From contig CAKZKQ010000771.1 in assembly GCA_937123825.1 (NCBI GenBank), forward strand, positions 1-33,898: a DNA stretch of 33,898 nucleotides, in the 5' to 3' direction. The translations under genes and the position numbers were made by a program. This DNA comes from an uncultured Pseudomonadota bacterium (GTDB lineage: Bacteria > Myxococcota_A > Bradymonadia > Bradymonadales > GCA-2716585). Position 1 is the stretch's first letter; every line of letters begins with the position of its first letter. Positions 23,647-31,753 of the stretch are shown one piece after another. The notes beneath the pieces were generated by a model. It made no database searches, was not told where the DNA came from, and worked only from the letters and a program-made list of their open reading frames with translations.

Positions 23647-26600
23647 TCACTCGGTCTGGGCGGAGTACTCGCCGAGGTTGCTGAAGAAGGTCTCCAGGTT
23701 GGCCTGCTTGTTGGGGTCGGTGAAGAGGTTGTAGCCGGGCTGGCGCATGGCCGGGGGCAGCGTGTGATTCATGAGCTGCTGGAGCGGCTCGGTGGCTTTG
23801 TCCTCGCCGATGCCCTCAAAAATGGCAGAGAGCAGGTTGGAGCCGTCGATGTCGATCTCGGCTTTGCCGGTGGCAAAGTTGTATTTGACCTTGTCGAGGT
23901 AGAAGTTGCCCACGCTGGGGCCGTCGATCCAGATCTTGGGGGTGAACTTGATGTGGATCCCGTTGCCGCTCAAAGAGGCCTTCATCACGCAATTGGTGGG
24001 GATGTAGAGGCCGATGCCATCGGACTCGAAGAAGTGGTTGACGTTGTCCTTCTTCTTGCGCAACTCCATCTGGTCGCGGAGCTGTGCGGCCATGCCCTGC
24101 TGGTTGTTGGTGTTGACGCCCGATTTGGCCAACATGGGCCCGAGCATCTGGCGGGCGACGTTGCGCGCCAGCGTCGTCTCCAACCGGCCCAGGCCTTCCA
24201 TGGCGATGTCGCCCGTGTCGATGTGGTAGTAGAAGGCGTAGAAGGTCTGGCTGATGCCCAGGTCCGGCAAAACAAGCCGAGCGCCGTTGGGGACCTTGAT
24301 GTTGAAGGAGCGGGGGTCTGCGCTGACATTGATCTGGTCGTCTTTGCGCGTGTAGATGCTCACGCGGCCGACCAGATCGTTGTTCATGCTGAACCATGTG
24401 GTTTCGTTGCGGCGAGGACCCGCTGAGACGGTGGGCTGTGCCTCGACGCCGGCAAGGCCCAGCGCCCGCATCTCGGGGGTGAGGTGGGGGTCGAGCATGC
24501 GCCGGGTGATGGCCGAGAGGGCGTCCTGGGTGAGCCCGGCGACCTCGGTGGCGTCTTTGTAGACGGTGTTGTCGCGCGTATCGACAAGGTCGATGAGGAT
24601 CTGGCCGGTGCCGTTGTGGTAGCGGATGGCCTGGATCCTCGGCGGGGCGTCCTCAAGGTAGGACGACTCCAGGAGGATGCCACCGGGGGCGCTGACCTCG
24701 ATGAAGTCGGCGTTGCGCTCGACGCTCAGCGCGTCGCCTGCCGAGACCTTCAGCGCGTGGCCCTGGAAGCTGGCGATGGTGCGCAGCCCTCTGGCCCCGT
24801 CGCCCCGTTGTCCCTGGGTGTACTCGGCGATGAGCGGGCCGGCAAAGTGGTTGATGGCCTTTTCGATGATGCCAAGCTCCCCGGCGCCCACCGCCGGGTT
24901 GGTGGCCAGGTTGTGGATCTGGCCGCTTTGCGGGTCAAAGCGCAGCCGCATCAGCGACACCGCCACGCCCATGCTCGGCACCCGCAGCAAGAGGTGGCCG
25001 TTGATGTCAAAGAAGCCCTGGGCGTCCGAGGCCACCGAGAGGCGACCGCCGCGCAGGCTGACGTCGTAGGCCATGCCGCCGGCCTCGCCCTCGTAGAGGA
25101 TCTCTCCGGCGTCGGGCACTTCGGGGAGGTCTTGCTGGATGGGGTCCTTGCCGCCAAAAATCTTCTGCCGCAGCCCCGCGTCGAGCTTGGGCAGCGCCAT
25201 CATGTGCACCACCCGTGTGGCGATCTGCTCGCCCAGTGGCCCGATGTCGGCCTGGGCGTCGATGGTCAGGTCGCCGGTGTTCAAGTCCAGGCGGATCTCG
25301 TTGATGCGGTTGGTCGGCAGCAGCTCGCCCAGGTCTCCCGCGGCCAGCCAGAAGATGCCTTTGTCGCTGGAGAGCCGCAGCGCGTCGGCGTCTTCCTGCA
25401 GCGCGATGGTGTCTCCCGCCTCAACGCAGATCTTCAGTTTGCCAAAGCCCTCGATGTCGGCCCGGTAGAGGACCGTCACCGAGTCGGTCAGATCCTGGTC
25501 GTTTTGCGCGATCCAGGCCTGAAGCTGTGGCATGACAAATTCGCCCAGCGCCCCGCCAATGAGCGCCTCTTCATAGGAGCCCAGCTGCGGGTCGGACTGG
25601 ATGTGGGCCTTGCCGGTGGCCGGGTCGTAGCCCAACTCGTAGATCCGCACCGTGAAGCCCAGCTTCGGGATGCGGACCATCAGGCCCTGCTTGATGGTGG
25701 CCACGGCCATGTCGGGGCCGTTTTTAAAGCCGATGGCGTCGCCGGGCACCAGCGAGACGTCCACTTCACCCAGAGCTCCCCAGGAGTCGCTCAGGATCAC
25801 GTTGCCCTGCGCTTCGGGGACCTGCTGCGCTTCGGTCGAAGCGTTCATGCCCGCCGATTCGCGCACCTGACCGGGCATCAGCGGCAGCAGCTGAGTGCGC
25901 ACCAGCGCCTCGACGGCCCGCTCGGTCAGCGGCCCCAGGTCCAGCGCGGCGTCTCCCTGGGCGTTGCTTGGCGGTGAGATGGCGATGTCGCCGCTCTCGG
26001 TGTTGTACTTCAGGCTGCCCAGGACCAACTCGGGGATCCAATCGGCGCCCATGACCCGGATGCGGATGCCCTGCGCCGAGGACATCTCCAGGCTGCTTGG
26101 CCCGCGTGAGATGTTGACCGTGTCGCTGTTGTCGGCCAGGAGCTGCACCTGACCCATCCCGGCCACCTCGGTGGCATAGAGGACCTCCAGCTCGCCCAAC
26201 TCGTTGAGCGGAATCGGCTCCTGGTCCACGCCCAGCTTGCTGAGCACCTCGCCAGGCATCTTGGGCAGGACCTGGGTGCGGATCAGTGACTCCAGCACCT
26301 CCGTGACCAGTTCGCCGACCTGCTCCGAGGCGTTGATCTCCAGCTCGCCGTCGGCCAGCCCATAGCGGATGTCAAAGATCCGCAGTTGCCTGGCCCAGTC
26401 GGCCCCTGGGGCGACCACAAAGAGGCCGTTGCTGGCCCCCAGGCGCAGTTCCGTGGGGCTCTTGGAGATGTCCAGCGAATCTTCTTTGTCCACAGCCACG
26501 GCGATGGTGCCGTTGCTGGTCTCGACCGTGTAGAGCGGCTGGTAGTCCAGCTCGGGCTCTTTGGACTCGACCTCCGAGGCGCTGGCGGGCGCCGAGGTCT

Positions 26601-27846
26601 CGGTGGACTTCTCGGACTCGACCACGGGCGCGGGGGCCCCGGTGCTGGATTGCTGCGGGGCGGGCGCCATGGAGCCCTTTTGCGGGGTGACGGTGTTCTG
26701 GGCGGCGGACTCGCCGATGCCCAGGTTGACCAGCAGCTCGTTGAAGTGTTTTTGCAGGTCGGGGTCGGCCTTGGGGCTGTACCCGGCCTTCTTCATGGCC
26801 GCCGGCATCTTGTCGCGGATGAAGTCGTTGCCGAAGCTCTCGCCCAGGCGGCTGACCATCTCTTCAAGGCCGACGCTGACCATGTTCCCGTCGGCCGAGG
26901 GGATGAGGTCGATGCTGGCGGTGGCGAAGTTGTACTCGATGGCCATCAAGTGCAGGTTCACCGGCCCCAGGATGTCGGCAAAAATGGGCTTGCTAAAGTA
27001 GATCCAGAAACTCTTGTCCGAGAGCTTGGTGGTGATGCTGGTGCTGGCGTCGAGGTAGACGTCGGCCCAGAACGACTCGTAGAGCGGGATCTGGCCGTCT
27101 TTGTTGACCTCCAGGCCCAGGACGCTGGCCAGATCGGCCTGAGACTCGGCCTGGGTCATGCCCGCCAGCATGGTGGTGCGCAGGCCCTCGCTGATGATCT
27201 TCTCTTCAAAGGGCCCCAACTCCGGGTCCGAGATGATCTCGACGTCGCCGGTCTTCATGTCCATGCGGACCAGCTTCATGGTGATGTCTGGCAGGTTGCC
27301 CGGCGTGCGCAAGGTCAGCCCAGAGGTGCTAAAGACCGTCACCACGCCGTCCATCAACCGGGCGCTGACCCCGTTGTCCACATCAAAGAGGACCTGGAAG
27401 TCGCCCAGGAGCGGGTCATTGTAGCTGGCCAGGACCTCTTTGCCGGCGTTGTCGCTGTCCTTGGACTGCTCGGCGGCCGTTTGCTCCTGAATGCCAAAGC
27501 TGAACGCGCTGGTTTGCTGGGCCGAGATGGCCTCGGTGGCCGAGGTGCCCAGCGACCCCAACTGCTGGTCGAGCAAGCCGCCGTCGCCCTCGAGCAGACC
27601 CGCCACCTGACCGGCAAAGAGCGCGCCGTGGTGCTGGCTCAGCCACAAGAGCGCCGCCTGTTGCTGCTGCCCGCTAAACTGGCCCACAATCGACGCGGCC
27701 TGCTGGACGCTGGCCCCGGGGGTGACCCCTTGCGCCATGGTCTGATCCACGGCAGAGGTCTGGACGTTGGCAGGGGGATCCAGATCGACCTGGGAGGGGC
27801 CGTCGATCTGCTCGACCTCGTCCCGGAATTCAAGTTCGTAGTCCAT
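23647..27846 (-). CDS. Giant protein made of ten degenerate beta-rich repeat modules
   Basis: Not recognised. This 1399-residue protein has no signal peptide or membrane helix. Residues 1-140 are Gln/Ala-rich, including QQQQAALLWLSQHHGALFAG. After that I count ten modules of about 90-120 residues, starting near 145, 254, 437, 549, 683, 790, 915, 1020, 1148 and 1270. Each has a strand-turn-strand signature of the form IxYxxxTGxIxI (for example LKYNTESGDIAI, IRYHNGTGQILI, VKYNFATGKAEI) followed by a helix and usually LxPxMP. Modules 2 and 10 share an additional tail (PAAMKKAGYS and PPAMRQPGYN, each ending near NLG), so the modules are clearly homologous. A Pro/Ser/Ala linker lies at 385-430. 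The start ATG has only AAGG close by. Possible roles are lipid or polymer binding, or structural. Confidence 0.85.
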   Translation of the reverse strand: MDYELEFRDEVEQIDGPSQVDLDPPANVQTSAVDQTMAQGVTPGASVQQAASIVGQFSGQQQQAALLWLSQHHGALFAGQVAGLLEGDGGLLDQQLGSLGTSATEAISAQQTSAFSFGIQEQTAAEQSKDSDNAGKEVLASYNDPLLGDFQVLFDVDNGVSARLMDGVVTVFSTSGLTLRTPGNLPDITMKLVRMDMKTGDVEIISDPELGPFEEKIISEGLRTTMLAGMTQAESQADLASVLGLEVNKDGQIPLYESFWADVYLDASTSITTKLSDKSFWIYFSKPIFADILGPVNLHLMAIEYNFATASIDLIPSADGNMVSVGLEEMVSRLGESFGNDFIRDKMPAAMKKAGYSPKADPDLQKHFNELLVNLGIGESAAQNTVTPQKGSMAPAPQQSSTGAPAPVVESEKSTETSAPASASEVESKEPELDYQPLYTVETSNGTIAVAVDKEDSLDISKSPTELRLGASNGLFVVAPGADWARQLRIFDIRYGLADGELEINASEQVGELVTEVLESLIRTQVLPKMPGEVLSKLGVDQEPIPLNELGELEVLYATEVAGMGQVQLLADNSDTVNISRGPSSLEMSSAQGIRIRVMGADWIPELVLGSLKYNTESGDIAISPPSNAQGDAALDLGPLTERAVEALVRTQLLPLMPGQVRESAGMNASTEAQQVPEAQGNVILSDSWGALGEVDVSLVPGDAIGFKNGPDMAVATIKQGLMVRIPKLGFTVRIYELGYDPATGKAHIQSDPQLGSYEEALIGGALGEFVMPQLQAWIAQNDQDLTDSVTVLYRADIEGFGKLKICVEAGDTIALQEDADALRLSSDKGIFWLAAGDLGELLPTNRINEIRLDLNTGDLTIDAQADIGPLGEQIATRVVHMMALPKLDAGLRQKIFGGKDPIQQDLPEVPDAGEILYEGEAGGMAYDVSLRGGRLSVASDAQGFFDINGHLLLRVPSMGVAVSLMRLRFDPQSGQIHNLATNPAVGAGELGIIEKAINHFAGPLIAEYTQGQRGDGARGLRTIASFQGHALKVSAGDALSVERNADFIEVSAPGGILLESSYLEDAPPRIQAIRYHNGTGQILIDLVDTRDNTVYKDATEVAGLTQDALSAITRRMLDPHLTPEMRALGLAGVEAQPTVSAGPRRNETTWFSMNNDLVGRVSIYTRKDDQINVSADPRSFNIKVPNGARLVLPDLGISQTFYAFYYHIDTGDIAMEGLGRLETTLARNVARQMLGPMLAKSGVNTNNQQGMAAQLRDQMELRKKKDNVNHFFESDGIGLYIPTNCVMKASLSGNGIHIKFTPKIWIDGPSVGNFYLDKVKYNFATGKAEIDIDGSNLLSAIFEGIGEDKATEPLQQLMNHTLPPAMRQPGYNLFTDPNKQANLETFFSNLGEYSAQTE

Positions 27847-28149
27847 GCCTTGCGCGTGTTCTCACAGCAGGTGGGGTTGGTGTGCGCTCCCAAACCGTGA
27901 GCGCTACAAATGCCAGTATCCCCATCATATAAGAACACTCTGGCCCCACGCAAAGGCCCCAGGCGGTAAGAACTGCCCACAGCCGGACAACGCATTGTCC
28001 GTCGCCTGGCCAAATGGCGCCTCAGCGCCGCTCCTTTGTGCCCTCGACACCGGGTTTGATGGGTTTGGCATCGATGTTGCTCAAGCACAATGGCCAGCGG
28101 CGTCCGCAGCGGGTTGCGCCGTGGGTTTTCAAGTCAAAGAGGAGTCGCG
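27847..28149. promoter_or_regulatory. Divergent intergenic region with hairpins
   Basis: About 300 bases separate the giant protein gene from the lipoprotein gene read the other way, so both promoters should be here. Perfect small inverted repeats are GGACAA-CGCA-TTGTCC (27985-28000), flanked by AGGCG and CGCCT at 27961 and 28003, and GGCGC-CTCA-GCGCC (28016-28029). They may be operators or leader structures. No convincing -35/-10 pair was found. Confidence 0.4.
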
Positions 28150-29604
28150 ATGATGGGCAAAGGGTTGTGGTCGATGCTGTGTCTTGGGGTTCTGGTCGCC
28201 AGCGCTTGTGTCACTGAGGAGGTGGTCGAACCCGCCCCTGAGGGGCAGCAGGATCCCGGTGTCATTGTGGAAGACGATCAAGGCCAGCGGTTTTGCAGCG
28301 TGGACCTCAACGGCATCGCCGTGGACAAATCCACCGACACCGCCATCGTCATCCAGCAATCCCGGCCCGACTGCAGCGGCCCGCTGCTCAAGAGCCTCTA
28401 TGGCCTGCGCCCCGAGTTTGATGGCGCGCGCCATATGGTCACCATGAAGGACGTGCGCCGTGTGCGTGTGCACACCCCCGGCGACAAGCTGCGCGTGACC
28501 GCGCGGGCCGAAAACTCCGAGCGTCTCCAGGTGCACGACATCGATCCCCAGACGCTGGAGCGGCGCTGGACCTTGGAGCTTGGCGAACCCGAGCGCTTCA
28601 ACACCTCTCCGCAGGGTCGATACATGGTCTTGGACATGGCCGACGACACGCCAGCGGGTTTTGAGGGTTTTGATCGCCGCGTGGTGGTGGACACCGAGCG
28701 CCACCGCGAGCGCCTGGACCTGCAGGTGCCTGGGCTCCTGGTGGAATTCCATTGGCTTGACGATCAGACGGCGGTGACCGTGTCGATTGTGTCTGCCGGC
28801 GATGAAGAAGGCCTCATCGGGCAGATTCAGGTGTGGGATACGGCGCAGTGGGACTGGTCCGACGGGGCCACCAACGAGCCCGCGCGGCTGATTTCCCTTG
28901 AAGGGGTGCTCTTTAACAGCTCCAAGGTACACGGGCGCACCAACCAGCTTGTGGTGTTGGGCACGGGGGAGGCCGAGGAGACTGTGGTGACGGCCGTGGA
29001 TCTTTCCACCGGTCAGCAGCGGCGTTGGAGCAGTGAGTCTGCGCCTGAATCTGGTCCTGAGTTTGGGGCTTTTGCCAAGGATGTGGCCTTTGTGGGCTTG
29101 GACAAGGCCATTGTGACCGATCGGTGGGGCTTTATGGTCTTGGACCTCACTTTGGAGGGAGAGCTTGTGGCCACTTCACGCGTCACGGCGCCGCTGGGGG
29201 CCAGTCGCGTGGTGCGCGATCTGAGCGGCGAGTTTGCCATGGTGGAGATGCGCCTGGAGGAGGGGGAGTCTCCGACGGGGCTTGAGGGTGTGGCGGTGTT
29301 GGTGGATTTGAACGAGGGGGTGTTGACGGAGTTGGGGCCTTTGTCGCTGCAAAACGCGGTGCTGCGCGGGGTCAACGGTGAGTTCTGGGGTCAGGAGCAG
29401 GGGGTCCTCTTTCGGGTGTCGCCCAGAGATGCGGTGGTGGAGGAGATCGACCCCGATGTGGTCAGCGCCGATGTGTTGGCCACGTTGGATCTGAGCGATC
29501 GCCTTGTGGTGCTCGATCGGGAGGCGATGACCGTGGGGCTCTTCAACCCCGACACGCTGCGCGCGGTGGAACTCTTTGAGATCGAGCCTGCCCCCGAGCC
29601 GTGA
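28150..29604 (+). CDS. Lipoprotein with propeller-like beta-rich domain
   Basis: A 484-residue lipoprotein. The signal peptide (GLWSMLCLGVLVASAC) ends with the lipobox ASA and Cys. An acidic, Pro-rich linker follows. The rest is beta-rich with repeated strand patterns (for example LQVHDIDPQTLERRW, IQVWDTAQWDW, VTAVDLSTGQQRRW) like quinoprotein or WD-type propellers, but no exact family is recognised. AGAGGAG precedes the tandem ATGs at 28150 and 28153, so either may be used. The frame opens at 28090, but the start at 28150 gives the proper signal. It is probably displayed on the periplasmic or outer surface. It converges on the BRCT-LRR gene with only 9 bases between the two stop codons. Confidence 0.82.
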   Translation: MMGKGLWSMLCLGVLVASACVTEEVVEPAPEGQQDPGVIVEDDQGQRFCSVDLNGIAVDKSTDTAIVIQQSRPDCSGPLLKSLYGLRPEFDGARHMVTMKDVRRVRVHTPGDKLRVTARAENSERLQVHDIDPQTLERRWTLELGEPERFNTSPQGRYMVLDMADDTPAGFEGFDRRVVVDTERHRERLDLQVPGLLVEFHWLDDQTAVTVSIVSAGDEEGLIGQIQVWDTAQWDWSDGATNEPARLISLEGVLFNSSKVHGRTNQLVVLGTGEAEETVVTAVDLSTGQQRRWSSESAPESGPEFGAFAKDVAFVGLDKAIVTDRWGFMVLDLTLEGELVATSRVTAPLGASRVVRDLSGEFAMVEMRLEEGESPTGLEGVAVLVDLNEGVLTELGPLSLQNAVLRGVNGEFWGQEQGVLFRVSPRDAVVEEIDPDVVSADVLATLDLSDRLVVLDREAMTVGLFNPDTLRAVELFEIEPAPEP

Positions 29605-29616
29605 CGATCGCCGTCA
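29602..29616. other. Small hairpin spanning two convergent stop codons
   Basis: TGACG-ATCGC-CGTCA is a perfect 5-bp stem that contains the TGA of the plus-strand lipoprotein and the TGA of the minus-strand BRCT-LRR gene. No T-runs flank it, so it is at best a weak bidirectional terminator. Confidence 0.3.
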
Positions 29617-31317
29617 GTGGCGGTTGTGGTCGGTGCTGGCCGAGCGCTGGAGTTGTTGGCGCAGCTCGGCGTTGAGGTGAGGGGCGTTGATCACGGCGTC
29701 CAGGATCTCCTGGGAGATATGGCGAGGCTTGTAGTAGTTGAGCCCCAGGCGCTGGAGTTGGCCCAGGTGCTGGCCTTCATGGAGCAGGATCTTCAACACG
29801 GCATTGTCGATGGGGACGCTGCTCATGTTGAGGCTGGTGACCCCTTGCATGGAGCGGTGGCTTAGGAACATGCAGCCCAGGCGCAGGTTCAACTCGTGGC
29901 TGCGGAAGTTCATGTTGAGGTTGAGGCGCTCGACCTTCTCCAAGGCCCGCGAGCCCAGCAGCGCCGCCACGTTCTCTTCAGTCAGGTTCTGGGTGATGGA
30001 CAACTCCCGTGGGCGCAGCGACGAGGCCGCCAGCGCCGTCACGCCGTTGTTGTTGCGCGCATCAAAGCTCAGCGTCTGCAGCCCCTCAAGGTGGGCGGCG
30101 TTCATCAAGTCGTTCATCTGGGTGGCGGTGGTCAGCTCGCCGAGCTTCAAGCGCCTCAGGTGGGTCAAGTGGTGGGCTTCGGTCAGCGCGTCGATGTGAG
30201 CCGGACCCAGGCGACAGCCGTAGAGGTTCAACTCGCGCAGGTTGGCCAGTTGGTCGGTGGACATCAGCGCTTTGAGGCCTGTCGCTGAGATCTCGTTGTA
30301 GTCCAGCAGCAGCGTTTCGAGGTGTGCGATGTGGCGCGCGTCGGCCAACGCTTGCGCTGGGCAAGCGTTCCGTTGGCGCTGTTGGTGGAGGTTCAACTCG
30401 CGCAGATGTGTCCAACACTCACCACCGAGGGCCACCGCCAGCCCATTGCTTTCAATGTTGGCGCTGCGCAGGCTCAGGTGTGTGGCGGACCACGTCGCGG
30501 GGCCTGCCAGTGCGGCGCAGGCCGCTTCGGTCAGGGTCATGTCCCCCATGTAGAAGTGGGTCAAGCTGGCCAGGTGTTTGGCGCTGCGCAAGGCCCGAAG
30601 CAGTTCGGCGGAGGGCCTGTTGCGCCCCAGGTCGATCATGCGGGCGCGGTTGAGGCTTTTGGCGCCAAGGAGCGCTTGCGGCTCAGCGCTGGCGGGTGCT
30701 CGGGTGCTGTTGAGGTTGATGATGCGCACCAGGCGCAGCCTGGGGTTGTCGCGCCCCGCCAACATGTCACGGCGCCATGCTGCGGGCAGGTGGCGCCACT
30801 GGTGTTGCTGGACTCGGGCGCCCCACTCCATGGCGTAGACCTCGGGCCACCGGTCCAGGTGACCCTCGATGTAGTCCAACGCCATCGGCAGATCTTCGTC
30901 GCTGCACTGATCGAGGAGCTTACAGGTCTTTTGCCAGACCTGGTACGAAGGCTCTTCGTGGGCCATGCCGCGCAGGCGCGTCAGCGCGTCGTCGAGCGAT
31001 ATCTTTGGGTTGTCCTCGGGTGCGTGTCCCAGAGCCTCTACCTCGCTGGCTGTTTCGCCCCTGAGCAGGGCCAGAAACTGCGCCTCGTTCACGATGGGGA
31101 TGTTGTACTGCCTGGCTTTGAGTTCCTTGTCGCTGAACCCCGACTTTTTGTCGTGGGTGTACCCGGCAGAGACCAACGCATCGACCCGCTGCGTGAGGGT
31201 GTTGGAGAGTCTGGCGCCGCGTTTTTGCAAGGCCTTGCTGACGTCAACATGGCTCATGCCTGGGACGGCGCTGGCAATGGCCCACATCTTCCCTTTGAAG
31301 GGATCGCTGTTGAACAT
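29614..31317 (-). CDS. BRCT-domain and leucine-rich-repeat protein
   Basis: A protein of 567 residues. Residues 11-86 form a convincing BRCT domain (WAIASAVPGMSHVDVSKAL, RGARLS, VDALVSAG, NIPIVNEAQFLALL). Residues about 106-164 match the middle module of the three tandem paralogues at 5678-10078: LRGMAHEEPSYQVWQKTCKLL, ALDYIEGHLDRWPEVYAMEW and NPRLRLVRI. From about 220 to 550 there are leucine-rich repeats (LRELNL, LETLLLDYNEIS, LRRLKLGELT). It is likely cytoplasmic and a protein-interaction platform. The ATG at 31317 is preferred because AAGAGC is near and the preceding 70 bases are AT-rich. The frame is open to 31545 but the extension looks non-coding. Confidence 0.83.
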   Translation of the reverse strand: MFNSDPFKGKMWAIASAVPGMSHVDVSKALQKRGARLSNTLTQRVDALVSAGYTHDKKSGFSDKELKARQYNIPIVNEAQFLALLRGETASEVEALGHAPEDNPKISLDDALTRLRGMAHEEPSYQVWQKTCKLLDQCSDEDLPMALDYIEGHLDRWPEVYAMEWGARVQQHQWRHLPAAWRRDMLAGRDNPRLRLVRIINLNSTRAPASAEPQALLGAKSLNRARMIDLGRNRPSAELLRALRSAKHLASLTHFYMGDMTLTEAACAALAGPATWSATHLSLRSANIESNGLAVALGGECWTHLRELNLHQQRQRNACPAQALADARHIAHLETLLLDYNEISATGLKALMSTDQLANLRELNLYGCRLGPAHIDALTEAHHLTHLRRLKLGELTTATQMNDLMNAAHLEGLQTLSFDARNNNGVTALAASSLRPRELSITQNLTEENVAALLGSRALEKVERLNLNMNFRSHELNLRLGCMFLSHRSMQGVTSLNMSSVPIDNAVLKILLHEGQHLGQLQRLGLNYYKPRHISQEILDAVINAPHLNAELRQQLQRSASTDHNRH

Positions 31318-31753
31318 GCTCTTAAATGGATCCAGGGATGGCTCTGGTATGTAGTGATGTATGAACAAAGGTGCCTTGTTTCCCGTTTTATACCAGGTTG
31401 GTGTTCGGTTCCAGACTCTGACCCCATGGATTTCATCGGCACGCCGCGTGCGGCGGTTGAAAATGGGCGCTTTGGGCTGCCCCAAACGCACCCCTTCGGT
31501 GACACACGTGTGCTGAGCGCGACGACAGCGTCGCAGCACACGCACCGGTGCCTATGCCGACGGTGAGGGCCTGCGTCGGGGGCAGAAGAGGGGTTATCAG
31601 TGGGCTTTGACCTGTTGGAAGGTCCTGTGAGTGTGTGGTTTGGTGGGCGAACTGCGACCCGTGTTTGTCACGTCAATCAGAACGTGTTGGATGCAGTATG
31701 GTTACAAAAAAGACGACAGAAAGTGATCGACAGCGCTGTGTGCCAGCGACAGG
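31318..31753. other. Intergenic region with a strong hairpin
   Basis: No gene is supported here. The minus-strand promoter of the BRCT-LRR gene is expected, and a TATAAA box is seen at 31387-31392 without a good -35 element. At 31507-31542 there is a two-part hairpin: CGTGTGCT pairs with AGCACACG, and inside it GCGACG-ACAG-CGTCGC pairs perfectly. On the minus strand after the lipoprotein gene ending at 31754, a TTTTTT run lies about 50 bases downstream, preceded only by a short CGCTG/CAGCG stem, so a terminator there is doubtful. Confidence 0.5.

Noticed and set aside
23647..27846. Cargo or structural gene of an extracellular contractile injection system
   Set aside because: Only a short Gln-rich motif is suggestive; no sheath, tube, baseplate or ATPase genes are present.
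24484..27900. Two long plus-strand frames (24484-25977 and 26386-27900)
   Set aside because: They mirror the giant repeat protein. The minus-strand reading has internal homology in ten modules, which the plus-strand reading cannot explain.
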